Positions 7,890 to 15,914 of a DNA stretch of 64,000 nucleotides are shown in pieces. The position numbers and the translations under genes are program-made. Source of the DNA: Streptomyces minutiscleroticus (GTDB taxonomy: Bacteria; Actinomycetota; Actinomycetes; Streptomycetales; Streptomycetaceae). The stretch lies in the NCBI RefSeq assembly GCF_014650875.1, contig NZ_BMVU01000002.1:186001-250000 (forward strand). Reading direction: 5' to 3'. Below the pieces are notes generated by a model, which searched no databases, was not told where the DNA came from, and saw nothing but the letters and a program-made list of their open reading frames with translations. Within the stretch, counting starts at the first letter, position 1; every line of letters starts with the position of its first letter.

Positions 7890-9206
7890 ATGACCGTGAA
7901 CCCCGCACACACCGCCCTCTGGCCCGCCCCGCACGCGAGCGGAGCCGTCGACGCGACGGTCCACGTGCCCGGGTCCAAGTCGGTCACCAACCGCGCCCTG
8001 GTCCTGGCCGCCCTGGCCGCCGAGCCCGGCTGGCTGCGCCGCCCGCTGCGCTCCCGCGACACCCTGCTGATGGCCGGCGCCCTGCGCGCCATGGGCGTCG
8101 GCATCGAGGAGGGCGTCGGCCCCGACGGCTCCGGCGAGGCGTGGCGGGTCATCCCCGCGGGCCTGCGCGGCCCCGCCACGGTCGACGTCGGCAACGCGGG
8201 CACGGTGATGCGCTTCCTGCCCCCGGTCGCCGCCCTCGCCGACGGCCCCGTCCGCTTCGACGGCGACCCCCGTTCGCACGAGCGGCCGCTGCACGGCGTC
8301 ATCGACGCGCTGCGCGTCCTCGGCGCCCGCATCGAGGACGAGGGCCGCGGCACGCTCCCGCTGACCGTGCACGGCGGCGGCGCCCTGGAGGGCGGCGCCG
8401 TGGAGATCGACGCCTCCTCCTCGTCGCAGTTCGTCTCGGCGCTGCTGCTGTCCGGACCGCGCTTCAACCAGGGCGTCGAGGTGCGGCACACCGGCTCCAC
8501 GCTGCCGTCGATGCCGCACATCCGGATGACCGTCGACATGCTGCGCGTCATCGGCGCCCAGGTGGACACCCCGGAGTCGGGCGGCGAGCCGAACGTCTGG
8601 CGGGTCACGCCCGGCGCCCTGCTCGGCCGCGACCTGACGGTGGAGCCCGACCTGTCCAACGCCCAGCCGTTCCTGGCGGCGGCCCTGGTGACCGGCGGCA
8701 AGGTCGTCATCCCCGACTGGCCCGAGCGCACCACCCAGCCGGGTGACAGACTGCGCGAGATCTTCACCGAGATGGGCGGCTCCTGCGAACTGACCGACCA
8801 GGGCCTGTCGTTCACCGGTTCGGGCGCGGTCCACGGCATCGACGTGGACCTCGGCGAGGTCGGCGAGCTGACGCCGGGCGTCGCGGCGGTCGCGGCCCTG
8901 GCCGACTCGCCCTCGACCCTGCGCGGCGTGGCCCATCTGCGGCTGCACGAGACGGACCGGCTGGCCGCCCTCACCAAGGAGATCAACGAGCTCGGCGGCG
9001 ACGTCACCGAGACCGCCGACGGCCTGCACATCCGCCCGCGCCGGCTGCACGGCGGGATCTTCCACACGTACGAGGACCACCGGATGGCCACCGCGGGCGC
9101 GATCCTCGGCCTCGTGACCGAGGGCGTGGAGATCGAGAACGTGGCGACGACGGCGAAGACCCTGCCGGACTTCCCCGAGCTGTGGACCGGGATGCTCGGG
9201 GCGTAG
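7890..9206 (+). CDS. aroA: 3-phosphoshikimate 1-carboxyvinyltransferase (EPSP synthase)
   Basis: Protein of 438 residues. It transfers the enolpyruvyl group from phosphoenolpyruvate to shikimate-3-phosphate in aromatic amino-acid biosynthesis, in the cytosol. Signatures are [17 protein letters not shown] near residue 30, [17 protein letters not shown] near 100, and [11 protein letters not shown] and [16 protein letters not shown] in the C-terminal half. These give the two-domain inside-out barrel its substrate-binding Lys, Arg, Asp and Glu residues. ATG at 7890 follows GAGGGG. rsgA starts 17 bp after the stop, so the two are co-transcribed, the same pairing as aroA-Rv3228 in M. tuberculosis. 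Confidence 0.97.
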   Translation: MTVNPAHTALWPAPHASGAVDATVHVPGSKSVTNRALVLAALAAEPGWLRRPLRSRDTLLMAGALRAMGVGIEEGVGPDGSGEAWRVIPAGLRGPATVDVGNAGTVMRFLPPVAALADGPVRFDGDPRSHERPLHGVIDALRVLGARIEDEGRGTLPLTVHGGGALEGGAVEIDASSSSQFVSALLLSGPRFNQGVEVRHTGSTLPSMPHIRMTVDMLRVIGAQVDTPESGGEPNVWRVTPGALLGRDLTVEPDLSNAQPFLAAALVTGGKVVIPDWPERTTQPGDRLREIFTEMGGSCELTDQGLSFTGSGAVHGIDVDLGEVGELTPGVAAVAALADSPSTLRGVAHLRLHETDRLAALTKEINELGGDVTETADGLHIRPRRLHGGIFHTYEDHRMATAGAILGLVTEGVEIENVATTAKTLPDFPELWTGMLGA

Positions 9207-9223
9207 GTAGGGACGACGACGCC

Positions 9224-10234
9224 ATGCGCCGCTACGGCAAGCACACCGACGAGGACGACGTCCGGGTCCGTCCGAACCGCAAGGGCAACCGCCCGCGCAC
9301 GCACATCCGGCCCAAGCACGAGGACGCGGCGGAGGGCATGGTCCTCACCGTCGACCGGGGCCGCCTGACCTGCCTGGTCGACGACCGGGTGATCATGGCC
9401 ATGAAGGCCCGCGAGCTGGGCCGCAAGGCCGCCGTGGTGGGCGACCGGGTGGCCCTCGTCGGCGACCTGTCCGGCCGCAAGGACACCCTGGCCCGCATCG
9501 TCCGCATCGCCGAGCGCACCTCGGTGCTGCGGCGCACGGCGGACGACGACGACCCCTACGAGCGCGTGGTGGTCGCCAACGCCGACCAGCTGGCGATCGT
9601 GACCGCCCTCGCGGACCCCGAGCCCCGGCCCCGGCTGATCGACCGCTGCCTGGTCGCGGCGTTCGACGGGGGCCTGGAGCCGCTGCTGGTGCTGACCAAG
9701 TCGGACCTGGCCCCGCCGGAGAAGATCCTGGAGCTGTACGGCGCGCTGGACATCCCGTACGTGGTCACCAGCCGCGAGGAGCTGGCGGACGGCGACGCGG
9801 CGGACCGGGTGCGCGAGCACCTGGACGGCAGGATCACGGCCTTCGTCGGACACTCGGGCGTCGGCAAGACGACGCTGGTCAACGCGCTGGTCCCGGAGGA
9901 GCGGCGGCGCACGACCGGGCACGTGAACGCGGTGACGGGCCGCGGCCGGCACACCACGACGTCCGCGCTCGCGCTGCCGCTGGGCAAGGGCGAGGGCTGG
10001 GTCGTCGACACTCCGGGCGTGCGCTCCTTCGGCCTGCACCACGTCGACCCGGCGCGCGTCATCCACGCCTTCCCGGACCTGGAGCCGGGCACCGAGAACT
10101 GCCCGCGGGCCTGCAGCCACGACGAGCCCGACTGCGCGCTCGACGCGTGGGTGGAGGAGGGGCACGCCGACCCGGCGCGGCTGTACTCGCTGCGCCGGCT
10201 GCTGGCGACGCGGGAGCGGCGCGAGGGGGACTGA
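9224..10234 (+). CDS. rsgA: ribosome small-subunit-dependent GTPase RsgA
   Basis: Protein of 336 residues; circularly permuted GTPase that acts in late 30S maturation. An N-terminal OB-fold comes first (~40-105). Then come the GTPase motifs in permuted order: TKSD (G4), GHSGVGKTTLVNAL (G1), a T-rich switch (GRGRHTTTS, G2) and DTPG (G3). The C-terminal zinc knuckle is CPRACSHDEPDC. The start at ATG 9224 is 17 bp after aroA; AGGGACG is the likely ribosome site. Family lengths are usually 300-350, which agrees. Confidence 0.95.
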   Translation: MRRYGKHTDEDDVRVRPNRKGNRPRTHIRPKHEDAAEGMVLTVDRGRLTCLVDDRVIMAMKARELGRKAAVVGDRVALVGDLSGRKDTLARIVRIAERTSVLRRTADDDDPYERVVVANADQLAIVTALADPEPRPRLIDRCLVAAFDGGLEPLLVLTKSDLAPPEKILELYGALDIPYVVTSREELADGDAADRVREHLDGRITAFVGHSGVGKTTLVNALVPEERRRTTGHVNAVTGRGRHTTTSALALPLGKGEGWVVDTPGVRSFGLHHVDPARVIHAFPDLEPGTENCPRACSHDEPDCALDAWVEEGHADPARLYSLRRLLATRERREGD

Positions 10235-10292
10235 CCGGCTCCGCCCCGATGACCTCGGGCTTGTTTGCGCCCGTCGTACCCCGGTGAATGTA

Positions 10293-10332
10293 TGACCGCA
10301 CCGATCCGGACCGGGGCCGGACGACGCGGTCA
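10293..10332 (+). promoter_or_regulatory. structured leader hairpin before the SMR exporter
   Basis: A perfect 7-bp outer stem, TGACCGC (10293-10299) with GCGGTCA (10326-10332), encloses an inner CCGG/CCGG stem. It ends 29 bases before the exporter ATG. It could be a folded 5' leader. I could not fit it to a known guanidine riboswitch class. Confidence 0.3.
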
Positions 10333-10361
10333 CAGGGCGTGCTGAAGCGGAGGGACCTCAC

Positions 10362-10685
10362 ATGGCGTGGCTGCTGGTGGTCGTGGCCGGACTGCTCGAG
10401 ACCGGCTTCGCCGTCTGCCTGAAGCTGTCGCACGGCTTCACCCGGTTGTGGCCGACGATCGCGTTCGCCGTCTTCGCCCTCGGCAGCTTCGGCCTGCTGA
10501 CCCTGTCCCTGCGCAAGCTCGACGTGGGGCCCGCGTACGCGGTGTGGACGGGCATCGGCGCGGCGGGCACGGCGATCTACGGCATGGTCTTCCTCGGCGA
10601 CCTGGTGTCCACCCTGAAGATCGTGTCGATCTCGTTCGTGATCATCGGGGTGATCGGGCTCCAGCTGTCGGGGTCGGCGCACTGA
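10362..10685 (+). CDS. SMR-family exporter, SugE/Gdx type
   Basis: Protein of 107 residues with four transmembrane helices. Helix 1 holds the membrane glutamate that drives SMR antiport ([13 protein letters not shown], Glu13). The signature [25 protein letters not shown] matches E. coli SugE/Gdx, the guanidinium-exporting branch, better than the EmrE polyaromatic-cation branch. SMR proteins form dual-topology or paired dimers; no partner SMR gene is adjacent, so a homodimer is likely. GGAGG lies 9 bases before the ATG at 10362. It converges on the TetR gene, and imperfect CTGAGC/GCTCAG repeats span both stops. Confidence 0.9.
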   Translation: MAWLLVVVAGLLETGFAVCLKLSHGFTRLWPTIAFAVFALGSFGLLTLSLRKLDVGPAYAVWTGIGAAGTAIYGMVFLGDLVSTLKIVSISFVIIGVIGLQLSGSAH

Positions 10686-10725
10686 GCACGGCGGCACGGC
10701 CGGCGCCGGGCCCGCCGCACCCCGC

Positions 10726-11337
10726 TCAGCTCATCGCCCGTACGGTCGCCAGCGCGTCGCGGACCAGCGCGGAGGTCCCGTTCTCGCCCGCGGGAGCCAC
10801 CACGCAGGACAGGCCGAGGCGCACCACGAACTCTCCCGCCCGGGCCAGCTCGGCCGTCTGGGCCTTGGAGCCGCCGGGCGGGGTCAGCGCGGCCACGGCC
10901 CGGTCCCGCACCAGCGCCACGAAGTCGCCCGGCGAGGGCAGCGGGCCGTCGGCGCGCCGCTGCGCGGGCACCGCGGAGGACGAGGGCACGGCCTTGAGCG
11001 TGGGCGCGGGCAGCCGGTCGCTCCAGCAGCCGGTGAGCATCGCCCGCACCAGGACGTTGCCGCGCGCCGCCGAGACGGTCCACTCCGCGGCGGCGGCCAG
11101 GCGCTCGCGCGGCTCCGTGTGGCTCGCCAGCGCCCGCTCCACGCCCGCCAGGTAGGCGTCCGCCTCGCGGCGGACGAGGGCGCGGGCGAGCCCCTCCTTG
11201 CTGCCGAACTCGTTGTAGAGGGTCTGCCGGGAGACCCCCGCCACCGCGGCCACGTCGACCATGCGCACGGCGGACCACGGACGGCGTGCGAGCGCCGTGT
11301 AGGCGGCGTCCAAGAGGGATTCCCGCGCTGCAGGCAT
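10726..11337 (-). CDS. TetR-family transcriptional regulator
   Basis: Protein of 203 residues. The N-terminal helix-turn-helix is typical ([32 protein letters not shown], residues ~25-57). The C-terminal ligand domain is not recognisable beyond the family. Two ATG codons are adjacent; the second (11337) has better spacing from GGGAGG. It converges on the SMR exporter, so it is not in the usual divergent repressor-target layout, and its target may instead be itself or a distant gene. hisN lies upstream in the opposite direction with ~230 bp between, which leaves room for an autoregulatory operator. Confidence 0.9.
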   Translation of the reverse strand: MPAARESLLDAAYTALARRPWSAVRMVDVAAVAGVSRQTLYNEFGSKEGLARALVRREADAYLAGVERALASHTEPRERLAAAAEWTVSAARGNVLVRAMLTGCWSDRLPAPTLKAVPSSSAVPAQRRADGPLPSPGDFVALVRDRAVAALTPPGGSKAQTAELARAGEFVVRLGLSCVVAPAGENGTSALVRDALATVRAMS

Positions 11338-11568
11338 CATGGCCTCCCTGGGGCGAGCGGCTCCGGGTGGTCAGAGTTGACGTGCACCGGGGTGCTGTCA
11401 AGGGTTCTCGGCGGCTCCGGGGCGCGCGTCGGCCATCGCGCGACGTCCTCCTCCCTTTGCGCGCGCCCCGCCCGTGAAAGGGCGGGACGGGCCGGTCGGG
11501 AGGCGGTCCGGCGAGCGTCGTGCCGGGGTGTGTGGCTCCGCACCGAGCCGGGCGGATACGGTTCCCCC

Positions 11569-12378
11569 ATGCCCGACTATCTCGATGACCTGCGCCTGGC
11601 CCACGTCCTCGCGGACGCCGCCGACGCGGCGACGATGGACCGGTTCAAGGCCCTCGACCTCGAGGTCGAGACCAAGCCGGACATGACGCCGGTGAGCGAG
11701 GCCGACAAGGCCGCCGAGGAGCTGATCCGCGGCCAGCTCCAGCGGGCCCGGCCGCGCGACGCGATCCTCGGCGAGGAGTACGGCGTGGAGGGCACGGGGC
11801 CGCGCCGCTGGGTGGTCGACCCGATCGACGGCACGAAGAACTACGTGCGCGGCGTCCCCGTGTGGGCGACGCTGATCTCGCTCATGGAGGCAGCCGAGGG
11901 AGGCTTCCAGCCGGTGGTCGGCGTGGTGTCCGCGCCCGCCCTCGGCCGCCGCTGGTGGGCCGCGAAGGGGCACGGGGCCTACACGGGCCGCAGCCTGTCC
12001 TCGGCGTCCCGGCTCCAGGTATCGCGCGTCTCGCGCCTGGCGGACGCCTCCTTCGCGTACTCCTCGCTCACCGGCTGGGAGGAGCGCGGGCGTCTGGACG
12101 GCTTCCTCGACCTGTCGCGGAAGGTGTGGCGCACGCGCGCGTACGGCGACTTCTGGCCGTACATGATGGTGGCCGAGGGCTCGGTCGACTTCTGCGCGGA
12201 GCCGGAGCTGTCGCTGTGGGACATGGCGGCGAACGCGATCGTGGTCACCGAGGCGGGCGGTACCTTCACCGGCCTCGACGGCCGGCCCGGCCCGCACGGC
12301 GGCGACGCGGCCGCCTCCAACGGCCTCCTCCACGACGAACTCCTCGGCCACCTGGGCGGAGCGCCGCGGCAGTCCTGA
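11569..12378 (+). CDS. hisN: inositol-monophosphatase-family histidinol-phosphatase
   Basis: Protein of 269 residues of the lithium-sensitive inositol monophosphatase superfamily. Metal-site motifs are ILGEEYG (residues ~65-71), [13 protein letters not shown] (~82-94) and [18 protein letters not shown] near 215. In actinobacteria this subgroup includes HisN, the histidinol-phosphate phosphatase that completes a step missing from the main his cluster; I adopt that name by family resemblance. Other substrates such as inositol phosphate cannot be excluded from sequence alone. The start ATG 11569 has no strong ribosome site, so the message may be poorly led or leaderless. A 12-bp stem terminator follows the stop. 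Confidence 0.85.
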   Translation: MPDYLDDLRLAHVLADAADAATMDRFKALDLEVETKPDMTPVSEADKAAEELIRGQLQRARPRDAILGEEYGVEGTGPRRWVVDPIDGTKNYVRGVPVWATLISLMEAAEGGFQPVVGVVSAPALGRRWWAAKGHGAYTGRSLSSASRLQVSRVSRLADASFAYSSLTGWEERGRLDGFLDLSRKVWRTRAYGDFWPYMMVAEGSVDFCAEPELSLWDMAANAIVVTEAGGTFTGLDGRPGPHGGDAAASNGLLHDELLGHLGGAPRQS

Positions 12379-12382
12379 CGCG

Positions 12383-12409
12383 CGCCGGGCGGCGCACCGC
12401 CGCCCGGCG
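12383..12409 (+). terminator. terminator after hisN
   Basis: Perfect 12-bp stem (12383-12394 with 12398-12409) and a 3-base loop, 4 bases after the hisN stop. It is entirely GC and has no U-tract. Confidence 0.7.
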
Positions 12410-12744
12410 GACCGTACGGGGCGGAAGGACGGCACCCGCCGCACGCCGCGGCCGTCCCCGTCCCGCGCGCGGCCCCGCGCCGTACGCGTCCGGCCCCGTC
12501 CCGGACCGGACGCGCGCCTGCCCGTGCAGGGGACGGCGCACCCCTCCCACACCGCCGTCCGGATGTCCCGTACAAGGGACGGCTCACCCTTTCGCGCACG
12601 GCCGTCCGGATGCCCCTCACACGCCCGGAAGCCGCCGTACGCGCCCCCTTGTTGACCCGCCTCCCGGCTGCGACTCTGAGAATCCCCCACTTGTGAACTT
12701 GTGAATCCGGGCGCAAGCCGGATTCTTAGGAGGTGGCTCCGTCC
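12410..12744. other. intergenic region with inverted repeat before CBS gene
   Basis: About 335 bp without a supported gene. The distal part holds a direct repeat CTTGTGAA (two copies, about 12690-12705) and an inverted repeat, GAATCCGG (12703-12710) with CCGGATTC (12718-12725), loop GCGCAAG. This hairpin ends just before AGGAGG (12728-12733), so it could control ribosome access to the CBS gene. The rest is GC-rich filler. Confidence 0.5.
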
Positions 12745-13137
12745 ATGCTCGTCCGTGACGCCATGAGCACGGTGGTCCTCACCATCGGTCCCGCCCACAC
12801 GCTCCGCCAGGCCGCGGCCCTGATGTCCGCGCGCCGGGTCGGCGCGGCCGTGGTGCTCGACCCCGACACCAGCGGGCTCGGCATCCTCACCGAACGCGAC
12901 ATCCTCGACTCCGTCGGCCTGGGCCAGAGCCCGGACACCGAACGGGCCCACGCCCACACCACGACCGACGTCGTGTTCGCCGCGCCGTCCTGGACGCTGG
13001 AGGAGGCCGCGCAGGCCATGACGCACGGCGGCTTCCGCCATCTGATCGTGCTGGACCGCCAGGAGCCCGTCGGGGTCGTGTCGGTGCGCGACATCATCCG
13101 CTGCTGGGCCCCGGCGCGGCAGCGCGAACCCGTCTGA
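12745..13137 (+). CDS. two-CBS-domain protein
   Basis: Protein of 130 residues made almost entirely of a tandem CBS pair (Bateman module): about residues 5-60 (VLTIGPAHTLRQAAALM ... GLGILTERDIL) and 70-125 (VVFAAPSWTLEEAAQAM ... PVGVVSVRDIIR). Such stand-alone modules bind adenine nucleotides and regulate partners; no catalytic domain is present. The start is uncertain: ATG 12745 lies 11 bases after AGGAGG, while the GTG at 12733 overlaps that site. It converges on katA across a strong bidirectional terminator. Confidence 0.85.
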   Translation: MLVRDAMSTVVLTIGPAHTLRQAAALMSARRVGAAVVLDPDTSGLGILTERDILDSVGLGQSPDTERAHAHTTTDVVFAAPSWTLEEAAQAMTHGGFRHLIVLDRQEPVGVVSVRDIIRCWAPARQREPV

Positions 13138-13210
13138 CCCCGCCCGGACGGGCGGCGCGGCGGCAGGCGCCGCGGAACGGGAGCGCCGGGAGGACCGGGA
13201 CCGGACGGCA

Positions 13211-13250
13211 GAGCGGGCCGGGCCCCCTTCGCAGGGGTCCCGGCCCGCTC
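13211..13250. terminator. bidirectional terminator between CBS gene and katA
   Basis: 12-bp perfect outer stem (13211-13222 with 13239-13250) extended by a C-run/G-run inner stem. It lies between two convergent stops, so it can serve both strands. Confidence 0.8.
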
Positions 13251-13277
13251 TCCTCGACAAGCGGTCCAGTGCTGGTG

Positions 13278-14729
13278 TCAGCCGCGCAGGGCCTGGACCG
13301 CGGCCTCCAGCCGCTTGCCGAAGTCGGCGTCCGCCTGGCGGAAGTTGTTGATCGCGCGCTCGGCGATGTCGTCGCGCGAGACCTGGGAGATGGCACCGGC
13401 CAGGTTGCCGACCAGGCGCTCCTTCTCCTCCTCCGTCATCAGCCGGTAGAGGTTGCCCGCCTGGACGAAGTCGTTGTCCTCGGCGTGCACCGGGGTCACG
13501 GTCTCGCCGGTGACGCCGGTGACCGGGATGCCCTGCCACAGCGGGCGGCCCGTCTGGAAGGGGCCGCCGAAGCTGTTCGGCTCGTAGTTCTTCGCGCCCT
13601 TGTGGCGGCCGTCGTACAGGTGGCCGTCCCGGCCGTGGGTGTGGGCCACGGTCGCGTGCGGGCGGTTCACCGGCAGGTGGTCGGCGTTGATGCCGACGCG
13701 GTAGCGGTGGGCGTCGCCGTAGGCGAAGAGGCGGCCCTGGAGCATCTTGTCCGGGGACGGGCCGATGCCCGGCACGAAGTGCGCCGGCGAGAAGATCGAC
13801 TGCTCGACCTCGGCGAAGATGTTCTCGGGGTTGCGGTTGAGCTCCAGCTTGCCGATCTCGATGACCGGGTAGTCCGCGTGCGGCCACACCTTGGTCAGGT
13901 CGAACGGGTTGAAGCGGTAGTTCGCGGCCTCGGCGGCGGGCATGATCTGCACACCGACGGTCCAGGACGGGAACTCGCCGCGCTCGATCGCCTCGCGCAG
14001 GTCGCGCTGGTGGGAGTCGGGGTCCTTGCCCGCCAGGACCTCGGCCTCCTCGGCCGTCAGGCACTTGATGCCCTGGTCGGTCTTGAAGTGGTACTTGACC
14101 CAGAAGACCTCGCCGGCCTCGTTGTTCCACTGGTAGGTGTGGGAGCCGAAGCCGTCCATGTGGCGGTAGGACGCCGGGATGCCGCGGTCACCGAACAGCC
14201 AGGTCACCTGGTGCGTCGACTCGGGCGACAGGCTCCAGAAGTCCCAGACGTTGTCCGCCTCCGTGCTGCCCGTGTACGGGTCGCGCTTCTGGGTGTGGAT
14301 GAAGTCGGGGAACTTGATGGCGTCCCGGATGAAGAACACCGGGGTGTTGTTGCCGACGAGGTCGTAGTTGCCCTCCTCGGTGTAGAACTTCAGCGCGAAG
14401 CCGCGGGGGTCGCGCACCGCGTCGGCGGCGCCGAGGTTGCCGGCCACGGTCGAGAAGCGCAGGAAGGTCTCGGTCTGCTTGCCGACCTCCGAGAGGAAGG
14501 CGGCCCGCGTGTACTTCGTGACGTCGGCGGTCACCGTGAAGGTGCCGTAGGCGCCGGCGCCGCGGGCGTGCACCACGCGCTCCGGGATGCGCTCCCGGTT
14601 GAAGTGGGCGAGCTTCTCCAGGAGGTGCTGGTCCTGGACCAGGACCGGGCCGCCGACACCCGCGGTCTCACTGTTCTGGTTGTCGGCGACCGGTGCTCCG
14701 GCCTCCGTCGTGAGCGGTCCCTGCGTCAC
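13278..14729 (-). CDS. katA: monofunctional heme catalase
   Basis: Protein of 483 residues, small-subunit type; dismutates hydrogen peroxide in the cytosol. The heme pocket is complete: [12 protein letters not shown] (distal His), [16 protein letters not shown] (distal Asn) and [14 protein letters not shown] (proximal Tyr). The start is taken as GTG 14729 because AGGAGG lies six bases upstream and the product then begins [10 protein letters not shown] like other Streptomyces catalases; an in-frame ATG at 14747 has no ribosome site. It is divergent from the Fur-type regulator gene, which should encode its repressor CatR. A consensus promoter overlaps a repeat that may be the operator. Confidence 0.96.
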   Translation of the reverse strand: MTQGPLTTEAGAPVADNQNSETAGVGGPVLVQDQHLLEKLAHFNRERIPERVVHARGAGAYGTFTVTADVTKYTRAAFLSEVGKQTETFLRFSTVAGNLGAADAVRDPRGFALKFYTEEGNYDLVGNNTPVFFIRDAIKFPDFIHTQKRDPYTGSTEADNVWDFWSLSPESTHQVTWLFGDRGIPASYRHMDGFGSHTYQWNNEAGEVFWVKYHFKTDQGIKCLTAEEAEVLAGKDPDSHQRDLREAIERGEFPSWTVGVQIMPAAEAANYRFNPFDLTKVWPHADYPVIEIGKLELNRNPENIFAEVEQSIFSPAHFVPGIGPSPDKMLQGRLFAYGDAHRYRVGINADHLPVNRPHATVAHTHGRDGHLYDGRHKGAKNYEPNSFGGPFQTGRPLWQGIPVTGVTGETVTPVHAEDNDFVQAGNLYRLMTEEEKERLVGNLAGAISQVSRDDIAERAINNFRQADADFGKRLEAAVQALRG

Positions 14730-14782
14730 GTGCGCCTCCTGCGTCATTCTCAAATCCTGTCCCTTGGCCAAAGCCGTTTCAG

Positions 14783-14810
14783 ATCCTACAATGGACAATG
14801 TCTAAGTCAA
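14783..14810 (-). promoter_or_regulatory. katA promoter with overlapping candidate CatR operator
   Basis: On the minus strand TTGACT (14810-14805), 16 bases, then TAGGAT (14788-14783), a good HrdB-type promoter. The spacer contains TTAGACATTGTCCATTGT, with ATTGT repeated and partial dyad symmetry, like AT-rich PerR/Fur boxes. Binding there would block the polymerase. The operator role is inferred. Confidence 0.7.
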
Positions 14811-14870
14811 GTGAGCTTCCAAAGTCACACCTGTTCGGGATCACGCCCCCTTGCTGTTAGGCTGTTGAGC

Positions 14871-15287
14871 ATGAGCGACCTGTTGGAACGGCTGCGCGAC
14901 CGCGGATGGCGGATGACCGCGCAGCGGCGCGTTGTGGCCGAGGTCCTCGACGGCGAGCACGTCCATCTGACGGCCGACGAGGTGCACGCCCGCGCCGTCG
15001 TCAAGCTGCCGGAGATCTCCCGGGCCACCGTCTACAACACGCTCGGCGAGCTGGTGACGCTCGGCGAGGTGCTGGAAGTCGCCACGGACAAGCGCGCGAA
15101 GCGGTACGACCCGAACGCGCACCGCCCGCACCACCACCTGGTGTGCGCCCGGTGCGGCGCGATCCGCGACGTCCACCCGAGCGGCGACCCGCTCGCCGAC
15201 CTCCCCGCCTCGGAGCGCTTCGGCTTCACGGTGTCGGACGTCGAGGTCACCTACCGCGGCGTCTGCCCGAACTGCTCGGCCGCCTGA
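14871..15287 (+). CDS. catR: Fur-family peroxide-sensing repressor CatR
   Basis: Protein of 138 residues. The winged-helix part holds MTAQRRVVAEVL and ISRATVYNTLGELVTLGEV. The metal region has RYDPNAHRPHHHLVCARCG and a C-terminal CPNC: two CxxC pairs for structural zinc, and a PerR-type Asp before the His cluster. Characterised Streptomyces CatR represses katA and its own gene and is inactivated by peroxide. No ribosome site precedes the ATG. TAGGCT at 14858-14863 stands seven bases before it, so the message is probably leaderless. Its position, divergent from katA with 141 bp between the starts, supports the assignment. Confidence 0.93.
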   Translation: MSDLLERLRDRGWRMTAQRRVVAEVLDGEHVHLTADEVHARAVVKLPEISRATVYNTLGELVTLGEVLEVATDKRAKRYDPNAHRPHHHLVCARCGAIRDVHPSGDPLADLPASERFGFTVSDVEVTYRGVCPNCSAA

Positions 15288-15440
15288 CGCCTCCCGGCCC
15301 TTCAGCACGTATCCGCAATCGGCGCGTGCGCCCTCCCGGGGCGCACCCGTCCCCCGCCCCGGTGTCCGACGGACCCGGGGCGTCGTGCTGTCCGGCGCCG
15401 GTCTCTTCCCGGCCCGCTCCCCGGATGCGGACGCGCATAC

Positions 15441-15479
15441 GCCGGAGGCCCGGAACCTGATCGGTTCCGGGCCTCCGGC
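15441..15479 (-). terminator. terminator of first initiator tRNA
   Basis: Perfect 17-bp stem (15441-15457 with 15463-15479) and a 5-base loop, beginning 6 bases past the tRNA 3' end on the minus strand. Confidence 0.85.
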
Positions 15480-15485
15480 CTTCAG

Positions 15486-15559
15486 TAGCGGGGACAGGAT
15501 TTGAACCTGCGACCTCTGGGTTATGAGCCCAGCGAGCTACCGAGCTGCTCCACCCCGCG
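15486..15559 (-). tRNA. tRNA-fMet (CAT), initiator, copy 1
   Basis: 74-nt cloverleaf read on the minus strand. The anticodon loop is CTCATAA (anticodon CAT), between stem halves CTGGG and CCCAG, which supply the three consecutive G-C pairs typical of initiators. The acceptor stem starts C1 opposite T72, so the first pair is not Watson-Crick, the other initiator hallmark. Discriminator is A73, and CCA is not encoded. The T-loop is TTCAAAT. An identical copy lies at 17993-18066. Confidence 0.95.
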
Positions 15560-15691
15560 TCGGTGAGACCGACTCTACGTCACTCGTGCGGACCAGAGCA
15601 AATCGGTGACGCCGCGGCATGACGCAGGTCATGCCCGCGACCGACTCCGGCGGCGGTCGGCCCGCCTCGCGACGGTGACTGCCGGGGGCCC

Positions 15692-15865
15692 GTCCCGCAC
15701 CGGTGACGACCGGCGGGTCCGTCCCGCACCGGTGACGACCGGCGGGTCCGTCCCGCACCGGTGACGACCGATGGGACCGTCCCGCACCGGTGACGACCGG
15801 CGGGCCCGTTCCGCACCGGTGACGACCGATGGGACCGTCCCGCACCGGTGACGACCGGCGGGCCC
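15692..15865. repeat. 29-bp tandem repeat, six copies
   Basis: Six head-to-tail copies of a 29-bp unit containing CACCGGTGACGACCG start at 15692, 15721, 15750, 15779, 15808 and 15837; a degenerate seventh begins at 15866. Two alternating variants end CGGCGGGNCC or CGATGGGACC. There are no spacers, so this is not CRISPR. The array lies between tRNA copy 1 and the 3' end of the Sel1-repeat gene. 29 is not a multiple of 3, so it is unlikely to be coding. The remaining DNA of this gap (15560-15691, 15866-15914) holds nothing recognisable. Confidence 0.9.
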
Positions 15866-15914
15866 GTTCCGCGCCGACAGCCGCCGGCCCGTCCCGCGGC
15901 GGCGGCCGGCGCCG

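Noticed and set aside
10235..10361. Guanidine riboswitch before the SMR exporter
   Set aside because: A hairpin exists, but I could not match the conserved loops of the known classes, so I list only a structured leader.
15692..15865. CRISPR array, because the unit is 29 bp
   Set aside because: Units are directly adjacent with no spacers, and no cas genes are in the window.
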